The notes below the pieces were generated by a model. That model was not told the DNA's origin. It searched no databases and saw only the letters and a list, made by a program, of their open reading frames with translations. A program made the position numbers and the translations under genes. This document shows, in pieces, positions 53,185-62,300 of a stretch of DNA of 64,000 nt. Source of the DNA: Zelonia costaricensis (Eukaryota > Euglenozoa > Kinetoplastea > Trypanosomatida > Trypanosomatidae); the NCBI GenBank assembly GCA_030849075.1, contig JASAOO010003473.1, positions 1 through 64,000 of the forward strand, written 5' to 3'. Numbering within the stretch: the stretch's first letter is position 1; each line of letters starts with the position of its first letter.

Positions 53185-55770
53185 TCACTCGGCCGGGGAA
53201 GCGGTCACACCGCCGTCCACGTCCTCGGCCTGCTCACCCTCACGCGGCCGCTTCGGCGGCGCCGCGGCCCGGGGCGGCAGCACGTCCATGAGCGTCATTT
53301 GCTTTGCCCTGGGCACCACCACCGCAGTCGGCTCCGCCCTCGCCTCACCCGAGTGGCGCGGTGACGGCGCGGGGTGGCCCGCCTCTTCCACCGCCTCCCC
53401 TGCCAGCGGCGGCAGGGGAGCAGGCGGCGACGGCGACGACCCTCGCGCCGGCGCGTTCGCCGCCGCAGCAGCAGCAACAGCAGCCTTATCTGGGGTGGAG
53501 TTGGTCTTGGCGGTCGTGGTGGACGCTGGTGCCGCCGCGCTGACGGGTCCTCCGTTGCCATCAACTGCGGTCTCGTCCTCAGCGCCGCCGCCGTCGTCCT
53601 CGTCGCTGTCGTCCACGTCCTCCTCAGCCTCGGCGCCATCGGCAGCTGCAGCACCGCCCGTCTCCGCACCGCCGCCACCGCCACCGCCACCGAGAGCGTT
53701 CGTTCGCGCTGCCCTCTTCGCGGACGCGACGCGGACGAAGAGGCGCTCGTCTGTGGCCGACAGCGGCGTCTCGCGCCGCACCAGCAACCCGTGCTGCCGG
53801 TCGTAGTAGCGCTTGATGGTTCGCCCAATCTCCGCCCCGGCGACGCCGATGCAGAGGTCTTGGTCTTTGAAGGCGCCGAGAATCATCTTGTTGGAAATCC
53901 TGCCGTTCGCCTCGATGAGGGTGTGCATCGCGTTCACCTCCACGTCACTCATCTTGCGGCGGTTCTTCAGCGCCGCCTCCACGAGGGCCCGCTGCTGCCT
54001 CGCACTCGCCTCCTCCGCCGTCAGCTCCTCCTCGAGTACACCCGCGGCGGCCGCGCCGGCCGCCGCACCGGCGCCGCTGCTGCCGCTTGCGCCCGCGCCC
54101 GCGGGGGAGAATGTGCTCAGCTCTTGCTGCAGCAGGGCCGCAAAGTACGCCGTGTGCAGCGGCGCGTATCGTACAAGCTCGTCAAAGCCGCGCAGGGGGT
54201 GCTCGTCGACGGCGATCCCAACGAACGGCCCACTGTACGACGGCACGAGCTTGTCTTTGTTGCGTAGCCGGTGCAGTCGCCGCTGCCGCGCCTCCATGAT
54301 CTTACGCTGGATGTCGCAGTCAGAGTCGTCCTCGTCCGAGTCGTCGTTGATGAACTCCAAGTCCTCGCTGTCGAGCGAGTCGAGGTCGGCCGCCGCGTCT
54401 GAGTCGCCAGAGGAGGAGGCGGCGATGTCCTCGTCGCCTTCCATGACGTCCCAGTCATCGCCAGAGTCGTACTCGTAGTCCAGGTTCGACAAGCGCGGCA
54501 TGCCGCCCTGCAGGGGGAAGCGCGCCATCTGCAGCAACTCCTCCTCATTCAAGTGGCCCTCCTGCAGGTGGTTGTGCGTGCCGAAGTACGGCGGGCGCGA
54601 CTGGCACGGGTCGTACCCGATGGCGAAGAAGCCGGCGAAGACGACCTCGTTGTCGAAGCCCGGGTACGGGTCAGGAAGAGCTGCGTGGAAAGGACAGCCA
54701 CACTGCCGCAGCAGCCCACGCACCGGGGCCACCCCCACCGTGCTGGACGCCTCAATCATAGCGTTGAAGTCGCGCACGCACACCTCGGGCCTGGGCGGCG
54801 GTGGCGGCGACGGGGCTGGGTCGAGGCACACGGGTGGGTGCAGCAGCGACGACTCTTCCTCCATGGCTGGTCCCCAGCCGCGCTCAGCGCCGTGGCGTGT
54901 GGCGGAGCCACCGCTAGTTCCGTGGGCAGGCACGTTCATCACAGACGCCTCCTCGTCGTCATCCACTTCTGCCCCTTTCACCCCATCGCGCTTGTGGGGC
55001 GCTCGGTCCTCTGGCCGCACCCAGAACTGCAGCGCCGCCGGGGCCACACGCTTGTCTTGCACAAATGCCGAGAAGAGCCTGTTCCTGTTGCCGTCCGCCT
55101 TGACAGCGCTGCTGTGGAAGCCGAAGAGCGCCAGGCTGTTGGGAGCCTCCTTGGGTGCCTTTTGCGCCTCCTTCTCCGCCTCCCGAGCCTTCAGCCGGGC
55201 CTCCCGCTCCGCCTCCTGCTCCTCTTCCTTTGCCTTGCGACGCGCCTCTTTCTCCGCCTCCCGCTCTGCCTTGCGCGCGTCCCGCTCTGCGTCGCGCAAC
55301 AGCCGCCGCCTCTCCTTCTCGTCGTCAGCAACCGCCTTGCGTGCGTCGAGCTCCGCCTTCGCCAGTGCCGCCTCCTCCTCTTTCATGCGGCGGCGAGCCT
55401 CGCGCTCGGCCTCGCGCTCGGCCTTGCGGGTGTCGCGCGCCTGCTTCTTCTCGTCGAGTGAAAGCACGTGGCCGATGGAAGCCAAAGGCAGGTCGTCCTC
55501 ATCCTCGGCCGCGGCGTTGGCAAGCTCCACGGAAGTCTCCGCCGCAGGTGTGCGACGCTGGTCTCCGGATGTCAACTCCCCGCTGGCTGGCTGCTCCGGC
55601 TCGGGTGAGCCGTGGCTGGCGTCTGAGCCCCCGCTGCCGCTCGGGAGACTCGGTTCCGCGGCTGGTGGTGGAGGCGGCTGCCGGCCTCTGAGGCTCTGCA
55701 GCAGCGCCACAGCCTCATCGATGCGGCTCGGGTCTAACGTCTTGAGGAGCTCGGTAATATTCTCCATCAC
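53185..55770 (-). CDS. Chromatin assembly factor 1 large subunit (CAF-1 p150-like)
   Basis: The 861-residue homologue of the CAF-1 large subunit belongs to the complex that deposits H3-H4 at replication forks. Domain order matches the family. A highly charged KER-type helix of Lys/Glu/Arg/Ala covers residues 108-209. Next comes FGFHSSAVKADGNRNRLFSAF (215-235), then a conserved block with PPYFGTHN and an EGHLNEEEL stretch. The hallmark acidic ED region contains LDYEYDSGDDWDV followed by GDEDI and a run of Asp/Glu/Ser (about 427-487). The C-terminal winged-helix-like segment lies at about 597-690. Gly/Ala/Asp low complexity follows, and near the end is KQMTLMDVLPPR, which resembles a PCNA-interacting or related short motif but lacks the paired aromatics of a true PIP box. 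Nuclear localisation is expected. The Met pair at 55770/55767 leaves the start ambiguous by one residue. Confidence 0.87.
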   Translation of the reverse strand: MMENITELLKTLDPSRIDEAVALLQSLRGRQPPPPPAAEPSLPSGSGGSDASHGSPEPEQPASGELTSGDQRRTPAAETSVELANAAAEDEDDLPLASIGHVLSLDEKKQARDTRKAEREAEREARRRMKEEEAALAKAELDARKAVADDEKERRRLLRDAERDARKAEREAEKEARRKAKEEEQEAEREARLKAREAEKEAQKAPKEAPNSLALFGFHSSAVKADGNRNRLFSAFVQDKRVAPAALQFWVRPEDRAPHKRDGVKGAEVDDDEEASVMNVPAHGTSGGSATRHGAERGWGPAMEEESSLLHPPVCLDPAPSPPPPPRPEVCVRDFNAMIEASSTVGVAPVRGLLRQCGCPFHAALPDPYPGFDNEVVFAGFFAIGYDPCQSRPPYFGTHNHLQEGHLNEEELLQMARFPLQGGMPRLSNLDYEYDSGDDWDVMEGDEDIAASSSGDSDAAADLDSLDSEDLEFINDDSDEDDSDCDIQRKIMEARQRRLHRLRNKDKLVPSYSGPFVGIAVDEHPLRGFDELVRYAPLHTAYFAALLQQELSTFSPAGAGASGSSGAGAAAGAAAAGVLEEELTAEEASARQQRALVEAALKNRRKMSDVEVNAMHTLIEANGRISNKMILGAFKDQDLCIGVAGAEIGRTIKRYYDRQHGLLVRRETPLSATDERLFVRVASAKRAARTNALGGGGGGGGAETGGAAAADGAEAEEDVDDSDEDDGGGAEDETAVDGNGGPVSAAAPASTTTAKTNSTPDKAAVAAAAAANAPARGSSPSPPAPLPPLAGEAVEEAGHPAPSPRHSGEARAEPTAVVVPRAKQMTLMDVLPPRAAAPPKRPREGEQAEDVDGGVTASPAE

Positions 55771-56235
55771 GCGCGCACAGCTTCTCGCTTCTATGTAGTG
55801 CTAGGCTGCGTAGCGACAACCGCAGCGGTGATGAGGGCGACATGAGTGAGCAATGAGCGCGAAAAATGAAAGCAACGCCGGTGGAACGAAAGAGTGAGAA
55901 GCGCACGCAAGAAGCAGAGCGCATGACAGGCGCAAGCGCTGTTACTGCTGATTCATATACAGCGCTTGCAGTGAGGAGGCCGTGGGAGTTCGGCTCCTTT
56001 GCAGTGTGTGCTCGGCAGCTACCACGTCTTGGCGACGTTCCATCACGTGCTCGATTCCAATCCTTGATCATCAGTGTTGCGGGCGAATGTGCTGTGAGTA
56101 GTCAGCACGCGCAGGCGCGCAGGAGGTGGGGAACATCGCAGGGAAAAAGGCGTAGTCAGCATTCAGCTGACGACAACAAAAAGAACCAGCAGGAAATATG
56201 GTGTGCCGAGTCGATGCACAAGCGCACCACCGCCG
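55771..56235 (-). other. Intergenic region with probable CAF-1 gene acceptor
   Basis: About 465 bases. A T/C-rich minus-strand stretch (about 55860-55900) is followed by AG sites at 55807-55806 and 55802-55801, the likely acceptors for the CAF-1 subunit mRNA. No gene is seen. Confidence 0.5.
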
Positions 56236-57027
56236 CTATACATTAATGAGACAGTTTAAAAACACGTCTTCACGCACCACGCCGTTGCTGGAATCCTTCA
56301 CAAAGAAGTACAACTCCTGCAGCTCCCTCTCCGACAGTGCTTGGATAGCGGCGCCCTCTCGGCCTGCACTTGCAAGAAGCTCTTCCAGCTGCTCTACAGC
56401 AACGCACCGCGAAGTTGTGCCGTCTGCATCCACCCCCACCTTCTTGCCTGTTGCCTCCCAGATGGAGACAAAGCAAGACCGAATGTCACCCTCGTTCGCG
56501 GTGTACACTCCCGATGAAACGCGCGTGGGGAATCGGGGATGCGGGCAGACGAGAACCTGTGGGTCGTACGCGAGGACGTGGGTGTGGAGCAGTTCCACCA
56601 ACAGCGCGCGCAGCCTCGCCCGATCGGCGAAACTGCTGAGCGGCGTCGTATTCTCGGCAGCACTGGTAGGACGGCTGCCCTGAAGGGCATTGTCCTGTGC
56701 TACCATGGCCGTGATCTGCGCGATCTGGTCATCGGTCACGCATAGGCCCAGAGCGCGTATAATTTCTGGGACCTTAATGAAGGAAATCGGGCCGGTGGGC
56801 TGCTTCTCCGAGTGCAGCGACGCAGCGTCGACAGTGGCGGCCATAATCGCCCTGTCGGCGGCCCCGCCGTAGCGCTCAACTGCGTGTTGGCGTGCGCGTT
56901 GTGGCAGGTAAAGGGTGTCGTCGAGCTGCTGCTTGTATGCAGCGTCGGGGTCGGGCATAATCTTGGCGGCCTTCTTGCCGCCTTTTTTGCCCTTCCCTTT
57001 CTTGGTGACCCTGGTAGCCGCCGGCAT
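56236..57027 (-). CDS. EF-hand-like axonemal protein, DRC8/EFCAB2-like (tentative)
   Basis: The 263-residue protein begins MPAATRVTKKGKGKKGGKK at 57027. The longer frame adds 16 hydrophobic residues, but a TTTTTATTATTATT tract with AG at 57048-57047 lies between the two Mets and favours the inner start. After the basic N-terminus, the segment GPISFIKVPEIIRALGLCVTD (about 80-100) has the spacing of the first EF-hand helix pair of EFCAB2/DRC8 (IRSLG-type). A second half with VEQLEELLASAG and a closing ELYFFVKD then VFLNCLI resembles the last EF-hand. The Ca-binding loops look degenerate, so it may not bind calcium. DRC8 is a subunit of the nexin-dynein regulatory complex of the flagellum. This identification rests on pattern only. 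Confidence 0.65.
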   Translation of the reverse strand: MPAATRVTKKGKGKKGGKKAAKIMPDPDAAYKQQLDDTLYLPQRARQHAVERYGGAADRAIMAATVDAASLHSEKQPTGPISFIKVPEIIRALGLCVTDDQIAQITAMVAQDNALQGSRPTSAAENTTPLSSFADRARLRALLVELLHTHVLAYDPQVLVCPHPRFPTRVSSGVYTANEGDIRSCFVSIWEATGKKVGVDADGTTSRCVAVEQLEELLASAGREGAAIQALSERELQELYFFVKDSSNGVVREDVFLNCLINV

Positions 57028-57442
57028 AGCTTTGCTGTGCACGATGCTGCAGCCGAATAATAATAAAAAGAACACGGGCGAAGAGACAAAGAGGGCTATG
57101 CTTGAGTAAAGTCAGAGGTGACGGCACGGGCACCCTTCAACAGTCTGCGCCAAGGGGAGCGTTTCTTTCATCGCAGTGCCACTCAGTGTCAACGCCGCGA
57201 CAAAGCGCCTGTTCTTCTTCGTGTCGTTTTTTACGAAACTATCGCCTCCCTTCCGCGGGGGTCGTGATCCGAGGAGTGACTCGCTCTCAACTACCGAGAC
57301 GCCTTCTTGCGCTTCGCTTCTTGCTACCGTTTTTCATTTCTTTTGTCTACACCGTGCTTTCTCTTGCCAATAGGCAAAAGAAACTGCAGCGAGTCCACCG
57401 CAAGCACGCGGCAACAATAGGGTGACTAACGCGCGCGGCAGC
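57028..57442 (-). other. Short intergenic region
   Basis: About 415 bases between the DRC8-like gene and the ADCK2-like gene. It holds a T/A-rich pyrimidine tract and acceptor at 57047-57072. No gene is seen. Confidence 0.6.
57047..57072 (-). promoter_or_regulatory. Spliced-leader acceptor for the DRC8-like gene
   Basis: The minus strand shows GTTCTTTTTATTATTATTCG followed by GCTGCAG, with AG at 57048-57047, 20 bases before the ATG at 57027. Confidence 0.5.
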
Positions 57443-59230
57443 TTAGGCACGGGCCTCCTCCGGCGCGAACACGCGCCGCAGAACACTGGCACCCTTCCGT
57501 GCAGCCATCTCGAAATACGTCGCTGCCTTCGCCGGCCTCACCATGTCCACCGAGTCCCGCAGAAGTGCCTTGGCACCGTAAGTGCCCTGCAGCTTGTTGG
57601 CCAAAAAGTACAGCTCGCTATCTTCGAGGAAGGCCATCAGATACGGCGCCGCCTCTGCGAAGATGTTGAAATCGGGCGACAACTTGCGCCCGAGCCCCTC
57701 GCCAACAATCACAGTGAGCACCAGCGACGCAAAGTTGCCGTCTAGCGGAATGCGGTTCTCGCGAACAGTGTCCATCACCTTGCCGAGGACGCTGCCGATC
57801 TGCACCTTGCTGAGCCGGAAGCCTGCCGTCCCGGGCGCCACCATGTCAAACACCTCCTTCATCTCCTGCCTAAACCGCTCCCGGTTCACTGGGTCCTGTG
57901 CGTTGCGCATGGAAGCCGGCAGCCGGTCGATCATCAAGTCAGCGCCAAGCTCGCCGTCACCGCACGCCACCGCCGCAAAGAGCGAAATAAAGTTGTTGCG
58001 CTCGCTCTTTGAAAGCGTCGTCACAAGCCCAGCATCAAGCACAATCACCTCGCGTCGCAGCTTGCGTTTTCCGTCGGGGTAGTACTGCCGGACTCCGTCC
58101 AGCTTGTTCGTGCGCAGGAGCACGTTACCGGGGTGTAGGTCTGAGTGCACGAAGTTGTCCTCAAACAGCATCTTGAGAAACATGTGGCACCCCAGCTCTG
58201 CCACATCGTTGTTCTCCTCGCTGCATTTCACCGCTTGAAGCGGCTGCCCCTCTTCAAATGTCTCAAAAAGGACGTCTTCGGACGACAAGGAGGCCAGCGG
58301 TGTAGGAAAGATGACCCCAGTGAAATCGCGGAAGTTATACTTGAACTGCAGCAGGTTGTCACTCTCGACGAGGAGGTTCAGCTGCGACCGAATCAGTGAG
58401 GAGAACTCATTGATGCTCGACTCGAGGTTGAGGTAGCTGAGACCAGGAATAATCTTGTTGCCGATCGAAACAAACAGGCGCATGGCCGCCAGGTCAGCCG
58501 CCACCTGCTCGCGTATGTGCGGGTGAGTGACCTTCAGCGCTAGCTCTGTGCCGGCCGGGATGCCGTCAATGCTCTCCCGCAGCTTCGCACGATGTATTTG
58601 GGCGATGCTGCCGCTATTGATGGGGACCTTCTCGATTTCGGAGATGTAGCGCAGCGCGTTGTGCCCCTTGCACGGGCCGTCCTTGAACTCGGCGCGGAGC
58701 AGCTTCTCCGTGTGCGACCAATTGTGCGACTCCGTGCTGTCGTACAGCTTCTCCAGCGTCTTGCACATCTTGTCCGAGAAGAAGTCAGGACGCGTTGCCA
58801 TCCACTGCCCGAGCTTGATGTAGCTGGGACCCATCGAAGACAGAAACCGGAGGATCTTGTTAAAGAACACGCTCTCCGGGCACAGATGCAGCACGTACGT
58901 GAGCATGCCATACCACAGCACCGGAATGCACCCCACAAAGAGAAGTGCAATCCGATAGGCAACGTAAACGTAAAAGACGGGCCTCGACATCGACCGCGCC
59001 TCCGGGAGCAGCCCGTCGCCGAGAGAGGTCCCTGCAATGTAAAGCTGCGTGCGCCGCACGGGTACGAGCATTTTTCGCCGCTCCTCAGCGCGCTCGTACT
59101 CAGGCAGCAGGACTCGCTGGTAATACACGTAGCCCCCCAAACCGCAACACCCCGTGGTGACAGCGCCAAACGTCCACACCTGCCGCCGACTAAGGGACGT
59201 CACCCTTCGCCGAAACTCAGCCGTGGACAT
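57443..59230 (-). CDS. ADCK2-type UbiB/ABC1 atypical kinase, mitochondrial
   Basis: The 595-residue member of the ABC1/UbiB/COQ8 family supports coenzyme Q or lipid metabolism in mitochondria. A hydrophobic segment (about 85-115) may be a membrane helix. The family KxGQ motif is KLGQ (139-142) in PSYIKLGQWMATRPDFFS, closely like the ADCK2 subfamily. The position of the Ala-rich loop (AAAS in COQ8) reads NSGS (205-208), again ADCK2-like. The putative ATP-site Lys is K233 (LALKVTHPHI). The E-x-D pair is E289/D291, the catalytic HSDLHPGN is at 362-369, and DAG (399-401) stands in place of DFG. The start at 59230 is chosen because an acceptor (AG at 59260-59259) lies inside the longer frame from 59395; that alternative would add 55 residues. 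It is the first gene of the minus-strand cluster in this window. Confidence 0.9.
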   Translation of the reverse strand: MSTAEFRRRVTSLSRRQVWTFGAVTTGCCGLGGYVYYQRVLLPEYERAEERRKMLVPVRRTQLYIAGTSLGDGLLPEARSMSRPVFYVYVAYRIALLFVGCIPVLWYGMLTYVLHLCPESVFFNKILRFLSSMGPSYIKLGQWMATRPDFFSDKMCKTLEKLYDSTESHNWSHTEKLLRAEFKDGPCKGHNALRYISEIEKVPINSGSIAQIHRAKLRESIDGIPAGTELALKVTHPHIREQVAADLAAMRLFVSIGNKIIPGLSYLNLESSINEFSSLIRSQLNLLVESDNLLQFKYNFRDFTGVIFPTPLASLSSEDVLFETFEEGQPLQAVKCSEENNDVAELGCHMFLKMLFEDNFVHSDLHPGNVLLRTNKLDGVRQYYPDGKRKLRREVIVLDAGLVTTLSKSERNNFISLFAAVACGDGELGADLMIDRLPASMRNAQDPVNRERFRQEMKEVFDMVAPGTAGFRLSKVQIGSVLGKVMDTVRENRIPLDGNFASLVLTVIVGEGLGRKLSPDFNIFAEAAPYLMAFLEDSELYFLANKLQGTYGAKALLRDSVDMVRPAKAATYFEMAARKGASVLRRVFAPEEARA

Positions 59231-59258
59231 TGGCGGTGCGGCGCGTATGACCTGTGCT

Positions 59259-59320
59259 CTGCATTGTAGCCGACGTGATGTAGGTAGATGACGAACAGAG
59301 AAGGAGCGGAAAGTAGAAAC
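59259..59320 (-). promoter_or_regulatory. Candidate spliced-leader acceptor deciding the ADCK2-like start
   Basis: A pyrimidine-rich minus-strand stretch (about 59290-59320) is followed by AG at 59260-59259 and another AG at 59253-59252. The mRNA would begin 22-30 bases before the ATG at 59230 and exclude the ATG at 59395. Confidence 0.45.
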
Positions 59321-62300
59321 TTGCAGAGTAACATATCCTGGTGCTCGCGACGAGCCGAGTGCTCCTCTGCGGCCACACAGAGAGTCTGACGGCATCAGCG
59401 GATGCCGTTGCCTCTGCGAGGGTGACGGGCTGAAGAGGACGGACGAGTCGCGCCTGCAGCTTTATTCTGTTGCTTTTCAGAGCCCCCAGCTGGTGCTTAC
59501 CTGGGGTTGACAGTTTCTGCCGCACGGAGGGAGAACGCCTTCACGGCCAGCACCGTTGAAAGTACGATACAGGGACAGTCGTGTGAACGGTGCACCGAAT
59601 GCCTCCCTCTAGCCCGGACCGCAAGAGTCCCCTCCCATGCGAACCAGCGGCCTCCCAGCGGTAGCGAGTTCAACGCTGTCTTGGAAGATAAAAGCAACGG
59701 AGAGCCCAATGAGACTCTCGAACAGCAGTGCAAGAAAAGAAACAACAGTCCACGGCGCATTCAATCCCAACCACAAGCAGATCTCACGGGGAGAGAAGTA
59801 ATGCGGGACGCTCAGCACGATTGGATGTGGCCGGAACGGAAGCGGGTAGTATCACTTGTCGCCTGCCACTCGAATACGCAGCAGTTCACGAGCTCTGCAA
59901 CGTCACCGAGCACAAAAAAAAAGATTCTGCTTTCTACAAAGTCAGAGTTTGCCGAATGCGCCGCAAACAAGCCTCCGTGTCGTACGCTCGAGCAAAGCTG
60001 CACACCGACCAGACGAGGTAAAAAAAAGGGGGCCGGGGGAGACACCGCAGCGAAGTCTCACAAACTCGGCTTCGATACTCCGACGACGTTCACTCCTGCC
60101 TTCTTCCACGTCGAAGACAATGTTACCGTGGGCCACGACGTGCTCCCCGGACGAGCTCGCTAGGCTTGAGACCTCAATGCTGAAGATAGGAGGTTCGAAG
60201 AGCCGCAGTGCTCTCAAGTATCTGAATCTCTCGTGAGGGGGGGTGCCGGCGAAGAAAAGGGGGATAGCTCACTTGGCTTCTTGGGGCTAAGAAAAGTGGA
60301 GCCACGGAGCAGAATCCACACAGCCCTTGTGCACCATTGCGAGCGCTTTATTCCACAAACGCCACCCTGATGTCCTCACTTTCGCTCCCACTGGATTCTC
60401 CAATGCGCCGCGCGCACCTCGAGCTCTGCCAAGCTTGAGTGCCTTTTGGCCATGTAGGGGATTCAAGGGAGGAAACGGGCATCTTCCCCGGCCTTTCCGA
60501 TTTATGAGGCGCCGTGGGGGTGAAGGGGGCTCCCGCGATCGCCGGCGCCGCTCCCCCCCCCCGCAGGGTAGCCACACCACCGCGCCAGACTATACCTCAG
60601 CCGCCCCCCCCCTCACAAAGCCGGGGAATTGGGCTGTGGGGGACCGGTCTGCGCGTGCTGCGTTACGAACGCGTGCGTTTACGCGCGCAAGCGATCTCCT
60701 GGCCACAGTGCGCGGTGTGCTGCAGCTTGCTTCCCTGGCTTGCAGCCGCGCCCCCCTTCCTGCCAGCCTTGAAGGCTTGCCCACTCGCTGTTCTCAGCGA
60801 CACCGCGGCGCCGCGCGTGGGGACACGACTTGTTGTGGTGGTCGGGCCTCTTTTGTCCAATCACAACGGCTGCCGCGTTTACGCAGAGACGCACGCATCT
60901 GCTGCCCGCTTCGCAGGCTTACGCGTGCGCTTGCGCGAGCGCAGGGCATGCGCTGCTCCCCCTGCTTCTCCCCCCCCCCCCTGCCGGGGCACCGAATCCA
61001 CTGAAAACCCCGCATCCACCACCCTGCGCTGATTCTTCAGTCACCGCTTTTCGACAAGAACGAACGAGCTGTGCTGCTTCTATGGTCTCCCCCCTCCTTG
61101 CGTGTCGTCGGCGCTGCAGGGCTGGCGCTGGCTTGCGCAAGCTTCCCGCAAATGATCCTCCTCTGGTCGTCTTCGTAGCCCTTCCGGGCACCGCCGCGCT
61201 TTTGCATTTGGGTTCCACTGCTCAGGCTGGATTCCCCTTGCCGCGAGCTGCCGCAGCCCCCTTTTCGATCTCTCCATCCTGCTGCTTCTTCTGTGCGTCT
61301 TTTCTGCAGCTCCCGACGCACTTTCAGGTGGCTTGTTTGAGGACACGTGTATTCTCTCCTCTTGCAAGCATTGGCCAGATGCCACGAAGCCTTCTATAGA
61401 GCTGGTTGTGCCTGCGGCGCTCTCTGTCTGGTGTGCTGTTTCCTGACTCCTTTTTGTGAGTCAGTACGGTGGGGCCCACGCTTATGTTCCCGCATAACAT
61501 CTGCGGCATTCTCTGTTCAAAAGGCGTGCTTCTTGTGGCGCTGGGGGCCCCTGTTCTCTGCCGTGCTCTTGCGGGTTGTGTGGTGGGCCACGGGGTGCGG
61601 AGACGAAGTGCAAGGCCCGTCCTCTGTCGAGTCCGGTTTTTGAAAAAGAGCATGAGGATCAATTTGCTGGCGGCCCAGCCTCAGGCGGTCATCTGGGTTT
61701 CTTATGCCTGCGCAGAGGAAGCGCTGGTGTTCTTTAACGGGCGGATGCAAGAGATAGAGGAATGGTCGATGCCACACCCCGGTTTTCTCTTTCTTTGCAT
61801 TCTCGGTCTTTTGCCTCTTTGCAACACATTTGTGATAGATCGCGTGCGACGTTGCATGAAAGGAACTTTTACTCTGCTGCCGGAAGATGCGGCTGTGGCA
61901 CCGCACGTTGCCAGTGCGTGGAGGTGGCGGGTTTGAAAGCGCCCTTTTTTTTTGCGCGCTGTTTTTGGAACATGAACCGGCGCTCTTGGGATGAGAATCC
62001 CCCCCTTCGCGCAGTTCTGCTTGCCTGCGGCTGATCGCAAAAGTGAGCGCACACTTCTGGCCTGCGCCTTTGATGTTCGACTTCTCCGCTTCACTTTTTT
62101 CTCTTTGCCTTCTGGTGCATCGGGTGTGCGTGGGGTTGTGTTTTGACGGTCGCCGCGATCCTGTTGAGGAATGCAAGTGTGCTGGTGTGTGTGGGCGCGC
62201 AGAAGTGCCTCTCGAAAAGAGCGAATGCACGCTGCGGTGGCTCTCGACTTTTTCTTACAAACGCGACGAAGGGCCTAACGTGCAGTGGGGTCGATCTCTC

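Noticed and set aside
54500..55798. A 432-codon plus-strand frame opposite the CAF-1 gene
   Set aside because: Ser/Ala/Arg-rich mirror of the Glu/Lys/Arg-rich KER helix of the CAF-1 subunit; no independent support.
60180..60205. GGTTCGAA resembling a tRNA B-box
   Set aside because: The following bases do not complete the B-box (no CC at the required place) and no A-box or cloverleaf arms are visible nearby.
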